DNA of 64,000 bases. It comes from Cloeon dipterum. Its lineage: Eukaryota > Arthropoda > Insecta > Ephemeroptera > Baetidae. A program made the translations under genes and the position numbers. The DNA lies in NCBI RefSeq assembly GCF_949628265.1, contig NC_088787.1:4826501-4890500 (forward strand), given 5' to 3'. Positions 35,161-45,429 of the stretch are shown here, in pieces. A model generated the notes under the pieces. The model searched no databases, had not been told where the DNA came from, and saw only the letters and a list, made by a program, of their open reading frames with translations. The number at the start of each line of letters is the position of its first letter. Position 1 is the first letter of the stretch.

Positions 35161-37631
35161 GTTTATAAATTAATGATGACACACTCTCGTCAATGACGGA
35201 ATTACAAACAAGAACAAAACAAAATTTATGTTCCCAAAATATCTGTGTAATCGAGAGTTTAAACTGCATTTTCTATAGTTTAAGCATTCTCGGCTTCCTT
35301 CCCTGATTGAAAAACAGTTTAATCCTTCAAAATCGTATAATCTCACCTGATGTTGCAAATATTCTGGCTCGCCGAAAATAAACAAGAACCAACGTGTTGC
35401 TTCTTGAACGAACGACACACGAACGATGAATGCTATTCAGGAGTCTGTGGTCTTGAGGCGAGGAGTCGTAGCAGCGCCATAATAGAATTGGAAGACCGTT
35501 TCTTTAATGCATGCTTTTCCCCTATGAGATGTGAACTGTTGTGGGAGTAAATGATTCAACCAGAAAAGTTTTAAAAGCTAAATAATCACAGTTTAATGTG
35601 GAATAGTTGGCACCCGTAATTTTTCACGATAGTTTTGAACCGTCTGATAAAAGTTGGCCCTGATAATATTGGTGCTAGTGTTACATGTTGGGGGCTATCC
35701 TTTAATTAACCCATTACATAATAAAATTTAAAAAAATCCCCCCAGCACACTCAGCCAATGAAATGGGCATTCTTTTGATGTTTAATTTTATTTTTTGGCA
35801 TTTCCTTCGCGTAGAAATACAGCGTTAAATCGGAGTTTCTACTGGAAAATCCCAAATTTCTATTTCTCCGGAACGAAAAAAAAATTCCTGCATGTTAACC
35901 GCAGGTATTTGGCTTTAATTTCTGCAAATTCCTAAATTTACCCAGACCTCTAAAACTTGTTCAAAAAATAAAATTACCTGAGGCCACGCACGGAAATTTT
36001 TACGCGCCACCCTGAAAAATAGTTTGTGAAAGTATAGGTGAAGAATTAATTAACATTTCATTATGTGTAAGACCTCAGGAAACGCGCAAGCTAATTTTTA
36101 AAATTCAAACGGTGATGTCAGAAATTTATTATTTAACAAGATTTTCATTAAAATAAAATATATGCGGATCAAATTGATTTTTAAAATAATATCGGCGCAG
36201 CCAGGGTGAACTCTGCTTGTCTGTCCGTCGCGCGACAGCAGCTTATTCGCGTGCATGTATGTAAAGCAATCTTCCGCCGAATTTGTGTCTCAACGGAAAC
36301 CAAAGTGCATTCAAGGAATTTTTAAAAGAACAGTACCTCAAGAAATATTGAATCACCTCTTTTTTATACAATTATGTTCAAACTGATATTATTTTGTCTG
36401 GATATGGCAATGTATGGGGCAAAATAGCCCTGCAGAACCATAATAAGGATTACTTTGAAACTAAAGCAGGCCCTCGGCGCTCTTTTTAGACCTGGATTGC
36501 TTATGATTAGGTGCGATATGGTAGGCCATGTATTAAATTATCTTGTTTAAGTCATAATTCCGCATTGTTACCCTTTAAAAACATATATTTCTACCGCTTT
36601 TGCATCACTAGCTGCCAGTCTAGCTCTACGTTCGGGAGCGATTTTATCAAAAGCAATTGACCCAATGTCTAAGACTCACGCACCACTGAAAAGCATTTTT
36701 CCGGCCCTTTCTAATGATATCTCATTTAATGGGGGTCATAGATCAATTTCGGCAATTATAGATTAATTGTTTTATCCGCGTATATAGCGTGGCCTTGTTC
36801 GTATTACTGTAACTCGGCATAGGAGCATCGTTTGTTTGTGTTTCCCACCGTTTGGTTCTAAGCATAAGCAACCAGAAAGAATTCCTTTTTGTAATGACAT
36901 AATCATCGGCCAATGAGAAGTTAGAGTTGATCTCTTTGAGAACGGTTCAAAGTTCGAAAATGCCGACTTTCCCCATAACAGTCAATGCTAGAGTAGTAGA
37001 GTGCCAGCAATGTATGCGCGGCTGACGTCACAGCAATTCTTCCCAAACCATCCAAATAATGACGCTCCAGCTGAGGCATTCTGGGAGTGGGAGTGGAACC
37101 CCCTAAAGAGCTTTCAGGTTCAGGTTGTGGAATCGTTCAATCGTGCAATTCACGTGCCTGCAGCAGAGGCAGAGAGGACGTCGCTCTATTTTGTAAGTGA
37201 AACACTGCGGTAATAGCGGTAGAGAGTAATGCCAGCGGATGCTCAACAATCTTAAACATCAAATGGAGATGCCGGGATGGAAAATCCGAAAGATCCGCAA
37301 TCAATGGTACGTTTCTTATATTTAAATCACCCTCGCCACTTTTATCTTACAATTAATCGTCAATATCAGAGAGTTCAACGCACGATAAATCTAGCAATTT
37401 TTTGACTATTTATGTATGACAGTTATTTCAAGAATTTACCCGACAGCTCGAGACATACTCTCCGCGTTCAGAATTTAAGATAATATTCATCTATGTATCT
37501 AATATACCTTCTCTATCGTTTGTGCCGTGGCAAATTAGAGTCCTTGTATTAGAGAGTTGCGCGGAAGAGATATACGAACGTGCCTACGCCTCGCGCATCT
37601 CGGCCGTCCTATCTTGCCCCATGTTAAAATG

Positions 37632-38657
37632 ATCACTTTTTTCCATAGGGAGGGGTCACTTTTTCCATTGGGAGGGGTCATTTTTTCCATTGGGAGGGGT
37701 CATTTTTTCCATTGGGAGGGGTCACTTTTTTCCATAGGGAGGGGTCACTTTTTTCCATAGGGAGGGGTCACTTTTTTCCATTGGGAGGGGTCATTTTTTC
37801 CATAGGGAGGGGTCACTTTTTTCCATTGGGAGGGGTCACTTTTTTCCATTGGGAGGGGTCACTTTTTTCCATTGGGAGGGGTCACTTTTTTCCATTGGGA
37901 GGGGTCACTTTTTTCCATTGGGAGGGGTCACTTTTTCCATTGGGAGGGGTCACTTTTTTCCATTGGGAGGGGTCACTTTTTTCCATTGGGAGGGGTCATT
38001 TTTTCCATAGGGAGGGGTCACTTTTTTCCATTGGGAGGGGTCACTTTTTTCCATTGGGAGGGGTCACTTTTTCCATTGGGAGGGGTCACTTTTTTCCATT
38101 GGGAGGGGTCACTTTTTTCCATTGGGAGGGGTCACTTTTTCCATTGGGAGGGGTCACTTTTTTCCATAGGGAGGGGTCACTTTTTTCCATTGGGAGGGGT
38201 CACTTTTTTCCATTGGGAGGGGTCACTTTTTTCCATTGGGAGGGGTCACTTTTTTCCATAGGGAGGGGTCACTTTTTTCCATAGGGAGGGGTCACTTTTT
38301 TCCATTGGGAGGGGTCATTTTTTCCATAGGGAGGGGTCACTTTTTTCCATTGGGAGGGGTCACTTTTTTCCATTGGGAGGGGTCACTTTTTTCCATTGGG
38401 AGGGGTCACTTTTTTCCATTGGGAGGGGTCACTTTTTTCCATTGGGAGGGGTCACTTTTTTCCATTGGGAGGGGTCACTTTTTTCCATTGGGAGGGGTCA
38501 CTTTTTTCCATTGGGAGGGGTCACTTTTTTCCATTGGGAGGGGTCACTTTTTTCCATTGGGAGGGGTCACTTTTTTCCATTGGGAGGGGTCACTTTTTTC
38601 CATTGGGAGGGGTCACTTTTTCCATTGGGAGGGGTCACTTTTTCCATTGGGAGGGGT
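37632..38657 (+). repeat. Minisatellite of about 44 units, 22-23 bp
   Basis: Tandem array of ggaggggtcacttttttccattg with small changes: five or six T, 'cattttttcc' variants, and ccatag in place of ccattg in roughly a fifth of units. Because the unit is not a multiple of three, frames with GGVTFFHWEGSLFSIGRGHF-type repeats occur in all three forward frames and are not proteins. A related single unit lies at 42941-42960. Confidence 0.95.
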
Positions 38658-38942
38658 TGGGACTATTGATGAAAAACACAATATAAATTATCGATATTTG
38701 TTAAGATATTTGAAATATCACTGATATATCAGCGATAAAATATCAGAATTTTATATATCAACGTTGATACATATTTCCAGATGATCAAAAATGGCTGAAA
38801 TAAAACATGATTTAATTGTGCCTTTTTTAACTTAAATTTATAAGTTTGATGTTTACAATATCAGCTGATAAAATGTGAGAGCGTCAATATATCTTCAATT
38901 TAAAATAAAAATATTGGGGTTTTTCTACATATCATACGTAGG

Positions 38943-40632
38943 AATGTGCAAAACCGATTATCGATTATTTTTTCTTTTTCCTCTATGATGTTGGGACTAT
39001 CAAATGAGTACGAATCATCAATTTTTAAGCATTTTGACAGATTTTAGAAATCGATTATTTTCGATTATTTCATCCAAATAACCGACTATTTTTCGATTAT
39101 CTCCCATAAAAAAGCGATTATTGTCTGATTTCTTAAAAAGGGGTTATTTTCCACTATATTTTGTCGAAAACCACGCAATCCGCGAACGTGCAACAGTGTT
39201 TTAAGCATCAGAGAGGTTGCCAAAGCCAATTTTTTAAAGGAATCTTAAAAAACAGATAATTTTTAAACAAAGAATCATTTAAATATGCAGTATTTATTTC
39301 TTCTATAGCTCAAATTTTAACATTGATGGTTTTTTATCTTTTAACAATAATTTACGTGAGCAATGATTGATTTCCAATGTAATCAGTATGTAATGTGATG
39401 AACATCTCGATTTCAGATCACCAAATGTAGCGAAACACGGACACTCACTTGCGACACAAATATAACGAAATGTTTACACTATGTTTCTTCTATTTATTGT
39501 TATTATAACATTTTGTTTAAAACTCTATGCAAATGCGCACACAGAAATGGAGAAGCTTCGATTTTTGTGCCGCTGTGTAATACAAATAAAGGAAATAAAA
39601 AATAAATTAAAAAATTGAATTAAAATTAAATAATTTGAAAGGATTGCATGAGGTTTAGTTGCAGAAAGTTGTTGTTCCTTAAAGTATAGCCCTACAGCAA
39701 GAACTAATTATTTTTAAATTTACCCGAAATTTTAGAAAAGCTTAAATTTTCCAAATTCGCGAGAAAATCGGCTATTAATCAGTCATTTTGCCAGTCTAAT
39801 CACTATCTTGATTTGAAATCATAAATTATTTCACCAGAAGAGAAATTAAGATCATAAATCACATACCATTATGGACAGATCGTGACGAAAGGGATCACAT
39901 CAAGTGAAAAACTCTTTGACAAACTTTATAATTTGTCAAGCAGTTAGGCAATATCTGAACTTTAATTAGTTGACAGATCTGATTTCATTATTGCGTCCTG
40001 GTCCCGGCAAAATTGCGCAACGTTCAACGAACACCCAAATTTTCATTGTCGAATTGATTGTTGACCTTTTATTGCAACAAGCAAATTCGTGTTTGGTTGT
40101 TGAAAGTTGCGCAATTTTGCCGCGACCAGGACGATTGCTCTCATTGTAGAAGTTGCTTACTTCCAAAAACAATTAACAAAATGAACAACTTGCTAAAGCC
40201 AACAATGCAAAAATATTTTTAATCTTCTGCGGACTGTTACCTGTAAGTTCTACTAAAACTTTTTCACTCAAACAATTATTTTTTAAGTATTTTGACCTAT
40301 AACTGTGACTTTAATTAAATTTTAACTGTCTAAAAATACTTGAACACGATCAAAACATTCCACAAGAGCTAATATTGATAAAAAAATTTAAATTGTTTCC
40401 GGCAAAATGTTACACATTTTAATATCCTAAACGAACTTCTTTTGATTTTCCAATAAAAAAATGTATAATTCATCGCCTATATAGAACAGGAAACCACATA
40501 TGAAACCGATTATTTGGTAGATTATTTGACTTGAAACCGATTATAAAACCGATTATTTGCCTCTGAATTTCCGACTATAATAATCGATTATATCTTATAT
40601 CTTTGCCAAATCGACTATTTTTGCACATAACC
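38943..40632. mobile_element. hAT-like non-autonomous element (tentative)
   Basis: The left edge reads 'aatgtgcaaaaccgattatcgatta' and the right edge '..aatcgactatttttgcacat', which are imperfect inverted counterparts. Many cgattattt/accgattat motifs lie just inside both ends, as in the subterminal repeats of hAT elements. No transposase is readable and no 8-bp target duplication could be confirmed. Confidence 0.35.
39994..40133. mobile_element. 140-bp hairpin, MITE-like
   Basis: The outer 45 bp on each side are nearly perfect inverted repeats (cgtcctggtcccggcaaaat at the left end, ttttgccgcgaccaggacg at the right end), with a loop of about 50 nt. Flanking ATTG occurs on both sides (tattattg| and |attgctc) and could be a target duplication. 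Confidence 0.6.
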
Positions 40633-41043
40633 AGCCCGTTGGCTCGCATTGTTCAGCGGCACTCTCAGGAGTGTCAAAGCAATAAGAGGTATTTAAGCAG
40701 TTGGGAGATCTAATACTGGCTACCCAATGTCAGAGATGGCCAAAAGTGGTTAGTTTCGTGACTCGAAATGCTCAAATTGCTCAACGGGCTGCTTTGCACC
40801 TTTCCAGCATGCGTGATTTGGCTTCACGGGACGAATGTCTAGCGTTTCAAAAAATGTCCTCGGTGCGGACTGCGGAGGCAAGTGGCCCTTGAGTGGGCTG
40901 GGTCCCTGAAATGTGCGGCCTGGTGCGCCCATGTTATCCGTTCGCGGTAATATTTGCAATCGGAATTCAGCATTCGTGCTAGTGCAGTGCGCGCCCTTCC
41001 CGGTCCTCCGGTCCTCGGACAGGGATAAAAAGAGCAAAAAAAT
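40632..41043 (+). repeat. SINE-like dispersed repeat, copy 2
   Basis: Begins agcccgttggctcg and shares blocks with 975-1245. The 3' part (gtgcagtgcgcgcccttcccggtcc...ggataaaaagagcaaaaaa) matches 29185-29245. The A-rich end fits a retroposed element. Confidence 0.5.
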
Positions 41044-41363
41044 AATGTTCATCATCCACCATTGGATATCCGATTGATATCCATCAGATATCCGCCAATT
41101 CGAAATAGAAAAAATTCAAACATTTTAACAAATTTTAGACTAAAAACGAGTGTAAGAAACATGGTGCCCGCGCATGGGCTAAGTCGTCCCTTATGGATTG
41201 AAGAGTTTTAAGTTTTAACGTGCTCATCCCTGATTGTGTTTAATTTAGATTGTATTAAAACTTAAGATGGCGTAATTTTTGTTATATTAACTATGTCCAT
41301 ATTCATGTTTTTTTATTTATTTTTAAAGAAAAGATTGAGCCATGACTGGAAAATTATTTTCAG

Positions 41364-42422
41364 ATGCCTCCTCCCTATATCTGCGACCTGTGTGACCATA
41401 AAGTCACAACTAAGGAGGGGCTCAAATCACACCTGAGGCGTAGACACCCGGATAGGTAGGATCTTTTATTTTTTTTTATTAGGGTGTATTTCTTGTAACG
41501 CATGTGGTATTCAGGCTTCACGATATTTGAACACTCACGTTTTTTCTTTATTTTTATTCATTTGCCAATATTTTTGGCCAAATTTTGCTGATTTAAGCCT
41601 CTTTTGGCTGCGATTATAAGTAATTATTAAGTAATTAAGGCCAAAACATAATAAAAATGATAAAAATGTTCATTAGCGACTTAAGTAAGTGCTTGTCCTT
41701 TAGTTCCTCGTCCTTGACCCTAACTCTACTCTCGAGAATGTCAATCAAAACAAACATGGATGCCACCGAGTGTGTAAATTTATGAGATCTTATCCAAATG
41801 AATTATAAAATGATTAAAAATGACTGAAACCATGATCTGCAGGGTCTGTGAGTATTTAAAAGAGATGTGCGCTCGCTCGCTTCATTATCAACTGAGAACG
41901 AGTGTTTGGTCATCACAGTGAGTACGAGAAGCGTCCGGACGCCTTTGATACTCACTGTGAGACTCAAAGTTGCAGTCTCAATTTGAGAGCCGCATTTTGA
42001 TACTCATAGTGAAAAATTTTTCTGTGAGTGCTCTGTCGGTATATTCATGAAAATTTTGTAGCATTTCAATCAGGTCAGCGTTCTTTTAAATTTTTACTGG
42101 CCGCGAAGGATTAATATATGTGCCTGCCACGCGTAAAACTTTCAGCTTGGCTACTAGCTGTGGTTACAAAAATATTTTTTCAAGACTCACATGCAAGCAC
42201 AAAAATAATAAATTATATAACATGTTTTTTAGGGAAAAAGTACTAAAGTGCATCTGTGGCTTGACCTTTCCTTCAACTGACGCAAGAAAGGAACACCAAA
42301 AGGGTTGCAAGGAGCGTCAGAAACAGCTGCTGAAGGAAAAGCTGCGGCCGATATATATATGCCTTGAATGTGATAGATCCTATACCAGGAAAACCTTGAT
42401 GTCGCACAATTGCCAGCCTTGA
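41364..42422 (+). CDS. Small three-finger zinc-finger protein, two exons
   Basis: Exon 41364-41455 begins with ATG right after a CAG and ends AG|gtagg. Exon 42233-42422 follows 'gttttttag' and joins AG|G in frame, giving 93 residues. The fingers are CDLCDHKVTTKEGLKSHLRR followed by RHP (C2H2), CICGLTFPSTDARKEHQKGC (CxC...HxxxxC) and CLECDRSYTRKTLMSHNC. Between the last two is a basic helix (KERQKQLLKEKLRP). The perfect phase and finger restoration support the intron. The start may be in an earlier exon, because the ATG coincides with an acceptor. No orthologue recognised. Confidence 0.6.
41914..41959. repeat. 46-bp palindrome
   Basis: Halves cacagtgagta...gcgtcc and ggacgc...tactcactgtg are reverse complements over the outer 11 and inner 6 positions of 23, centred on tccgga. 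It lies in the intron of the small finger gene, followed by further cactgtgag/ctcaatttgagag motifs to about 42030 that recall the foldback-like element. Confidence 0.75.
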
Positions 42423-42495
42423 TTGATGAAGCCATTGATTTGATTGAAGTTTATTTCTATGGTGTTGGGTTTTTTCTTTAAATTAAAAAATTTGG

Positions 42496-42725
42496 GTGTG
42501 TGGGAAGAGTTTCGGTTTTACTGGCTATGATGTCGAAATTCGAAGAAAACCCGGAATTTCTCGAGAGACCCAACGCCTACAAATTCCATCCTTTGCCCCA
42601 CGCCCTTGCCACCGAAGACGGGGGGCAGAAAATCGGTGGAAATGGACACCTCTGGCAGCGGTCACGACGAGTCCAGCATTTTTGAAGAGAGCGCGGGGAG
42701 CCGGTGCAGGAAGAGGACGAGCTCG
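42496..42725 (+). pseudogene. Unidentified coding-like fragment with one frameshift
   Basis: GC-richer than its surroundings. One frame reads VLLAMMSKFEENPEFLERPN then AYKFHPLPHALATED. After about 42615 the sense continues in another frame as KSVEMDTSGSGHDESSIFEE then SAGSRCRKRTSS. A one-base change would connect them. I do not recognise the parent protein. It could be a decayed duplicate of a conserved exon. Confidence 0.4.
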
Positions 42726-42948
42726 ACTTGTGATACCATAATTTTCTTTATAATTTTGATCAATTCTGAACTGTTTAACTGTACAAACTTTATCCGTCAA
42801 TCAATCGTGAAATACGTAACAATTTTTAAAATTACTTCTATAATGTTAATTAAATGGGCAGAATGAGTAAACAATTAAACCTTTCATTATTTTATTTATT
42901 TTTACATTGTTTGAAATTTTTTCGTCGGTCGTTTTTGTTGGTCCATAG

Positions 42949-44587
42949 GGAGGGGTCTTTTTTTGGTTGAAGTAGACAGCTACGGACATTACTTCAAAAA
43001 GGTAAGCTTTTTTTGTTACTGATTGAGGAGATCTCAGCCGCGAGATTTAAAACGGCGGCTGGCGCGGCTGGCAATATTTTAAACGCGTAGTTTGACATTG
43101 CTTAATGGCTTGAAGGGCTGGAAAACATTTTTTCTAATGCACTTTATAATTTTTATAACTTTTTTAACCTTTTTCACTGGCGATTGGTGACTAAAATAAA
43201 TTTAAAAAATAAATAAACTAAATTTCTTAATTTTCAAACCTTTTAAGAATTTAAATAAACTACCAATTAATATTTCTGCACATTTCAGGCAAGAAAAAAG
43301 CTGGTGTGCGGCTCAGCCTCGCCGGTTTGGAACGAGGAATTCGTCGTAGAGCTGGAAGGGTCTCAAAATCTAAGGGTGCTTTTGTACGAGGAGACCGGAC
43401 CGAGGGCCGTGCTGAGAGGAAGGGCCACTCAGATGGTACCAATTCATTTATTTTATTCTCAGTTTTTATTAATTAATTCTTTTCCAGCTGAGCCACTCTT
43501 GGCTCGGAAGGCAGTCCAGTCTGCGCACCGTGTCAATGCAGAACTACGAACTCGACCTTATGGTGCGGTTTGTGCCGAGCGAGGAAACTTTGCGTCGCGT
43601 CCCGACGGCAAAGGTCTCTGGCCTTTTTGGAGCCAAAATTCAACAAGTCTGCAAGTAAGGGTCTTACCGAAATTTTCCTTGAATTGTTATTTAATTAATT
43701 TTTTGCCAATTTAGGAGACAAAAACGTCCGGTGCCATTCATAATCACGATCTGTGTTCGCGAGGTTGAGCGTCGAGGAATGGACGAAGTTGGGATCTACA
43801 GGGTGTCCGGCTCAGCGTCGGACCTGAACAAGCTGAAGAAGTCTTTTGAGACAAGTTAATTTATCATTCTCTTTTAAACTCGTCTTTGAGAAAATTAATT
43901 TAATGTGTAGACTCGTACGAAGCGGAGCAGCTGTTGAAAGAAGTGGACATTCACTCGGTGACGGGCATCCTGAAGCTTTACCTGAGGGAGCTGCCTGAGG
44001 CGCTGTTCACGGACGCCCTTTATCCCAAATTGTTTGAAATCATCAACAGTTCGGAGATGGACGCGTCGTCCAAGCGGCAAAATCTGATCACCATGTTCCG
44101 GCAGCTCTCCTCGCAGAATCAGCAAATCGTTCTTTTCCTCCTGGCGCACATGTCCAAGTGAGTAACGAGTAATAATAGAGGAAATTTATTTTCTAATTAA
44201 AAAATCAAAAACAATTTTTTTTACAAATCTGTGAGACCCTTGAAACAAAGTTCAAACAACAATCTTGTGAATTTATACAAAAATTTCAGCGCTCAAAATA
44301 TGAATTTTTTGGTCGGTCTAAAACTTTGTCCTTTTTCGTGTCTCAGGGTGAACCAGCAGGAGCACGTGAACAAGATGTCGTTGCACTACTTGGCGACGGT
44401 GTTCGGGCCGACGCTGCCGCGGCCGTGCTCCAACTCGAACCAGCAGCACCGCGACCCGCTGGCCGCGGGCACGGTGGACGTAATGACGCTGGCTGGAATC
44501 CTCTACCAATATTTGCAGTGCTTCGTCAGCGGCGAGCTGCGCACCCTGATGCCGCCGCCGCCCGGCCTGCCCTCCCAGCGCAGCTAA
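42949..44587 (+). CDS. BCR/ABR-type RhoGAP, C-terminal part (C2 remainder plus RhoGAP)
   Basis: Six exons join in phase: 42949-43001, 43289-43435, 43488-43654, 43715-43854, 43911-44157 and 44347-44587 (TAA), about 330 residues. The first two exons hold the end of a C2 domain (VEVDSYGHYFKK, then NEEFVVELEGSQNLRVLLYE). A linker (GLFGAKIQQVCK) leads to a complete RhoGAP domain with the arginine finger in GIYRVSGSASD, LKLYLRELPEALFT and NKMSLHYLATVFGPTL. The order and wording match vertebrate BCR and ABR, which inactivate Rac/Cdc42-type GTPases at membranes. The upstream DH-PH or other exons are not found in the window. The first exon starts at 'gtccatag|gg', part of a unit related to the 37.6 kb minisatellite. 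AATAAA at 45061-45066. Confidence 0.85.
43020..43200. repeat. Dispersed repeat, copy 1 (intronic, degenerate)
   Basis: gatctcagccgcgag...cggcggctggcgcggctgg...gcttaatggcttgaagggctgg...acattttttctaatgcact aligns with 54710-54900 in the same orientation. Confidence 0.55.
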
Positions 44588-45080
44588 CCCTACAAACGGA
44601 AGAGACGAAACAATATTCCTCACAGGGATCAAGACACGTAACAAACGCCAAGCACGCCAAATGCCTTGTTTTTGCTACTTTCCAGAAGTCCTTGGCGCCG
44701 AAAACACAGACAGACACACATTCTTATTTTATTTTTATATATTTAATAGATTAAACAGACTCTGGTCGCGTCGCCGATCGTAGTTTTTCATAGGGCAGCC
44801 ATCCAACGAGTATATGCATAGGCCATATTTTTTCCAACCCTCCCCTCCCCTTACCCTCCCCTCCCCTTACCCTCTACCCACCCCATCCATCCAGCTAGAG
44901 CAGCGTAGCAATTTATATACGAATATACACATATTTTGGAATAGTTGTTATCTCTGTTGGTGGTGTGTGAAAATTTTTAATTTTTCTAGTCAATAGAGAG
45001 ATGATACCCGCTTAAGTGTTTTACAGGCAACTCTTGTATCACGATTCCAATCGATTGAATAATAAAACGACGTAGGATCA
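44588..45080 (+). other. 3' untranslated region of the RhoGAP gene
   Basis: Runs from the stop to about 20 nt past AATAAA (45061). Contains a C-rich run at 44841-44883 (repeats of cccctcccctta), whose complement could form a G-quadruplex. Confidence 0.6.
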
Positions 45081-45338
45081 GAGGTTCTGAAAAGGGCTCT
45101 ATCAAACGCGATTCTTTTATTTAGAATTATCACCTCTCCATCTGTGACCGACGAGTCAACAAATTTTTTAAAGAAACTTATGACAAAAGACTTTAATTTA
45201 AAATTCTACTTCTTATTATATAATTGCTACCTTTCCCCGACAGAAAAGGTGAATTTTGAATATTGTACCCACCAAAGTAAATTATGAAAAATCCGCCAAC
45301 TTAAAGAGGAAAAAATAAAAATATCGAGAAATGCTTAC

Positions 45339-45429
45339 ACGGGGCTGGAAAGTAGGCGTCGCTCTGATTGAGAGACGTTTGCGCGGCGCAAAGCGCGAGG
45401 CTGAGGAGCACGAGAAGTCCGAGCCTCAT
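45339..45429 (-). CDS. Orphan signal-peptide exon
   Basis: From ATG at 45429 the minus strand reads MRLGLLVLLSLALCAAQTSL then NQSDAYFPAP and ends CCG T|GTAAGC, a good donor, leaving phase 1. A positively charged start, an 11-residue leucine-rich core and a small-residue cleavage site (CAA|Q) make a convincing secretory signal. The rest of the gene must lie downstream on the minus strand, where the RhoGAP gene sits on the opposite strand; I could not find a matching next exon. The gene would therefore overlap or contain the RhoGAP gene antisense. Confidence 0.5.

Larger units (their letters stand above)
33157..37631. other. Gene-poor region
   Basis: About 4.5 kb in which I find no supported gene. 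It contains a short inverted repeat (33767-33860), the second copy of the dispersed repeat (34840-35160) and a CRE palindrome tgacgtca near 37022. Open frames such as 33821-34186 and 37001-37213 lack domains or splice context. Confidence 0.5.
38658..41363. other. Repeat-rich intergenic region
   Basis: No gene supported. Holds ATATCA-rich sequence with small palindromes (38690-38900), the hAT-like repeat region (38943-40632), the 140-bp hairpin (39994-40133) and SINE-like copy 2 (40632-41043). Confidence 0.5.

Noticed and set aside
37001..37213. 71-codon frame containing a CRE palindrome
   Set aside because: No domain, no similarity to neighbours, and no convincing exon boundaries.
37632..38657. 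Regular short repeats as a CRISPR array
   Set aside because: Units abut directly without unique spacers, and the genome is eukaryotic.
37557..38724. Long frames with GGVTFFHWEGSLFS repeats
   Set aside because: They arise in all three forward frames from a 22-23 bp minisatellite whose unit length is not a multiple of three; no coding bias.
43304..43714. 136-codon continuous frame through RhoGAP exons and intron
   Set aside because: The protein is restored only when the introns at 43436-43487 and 43655-43714 are removed; the read-through part after 43435 is not conserved.
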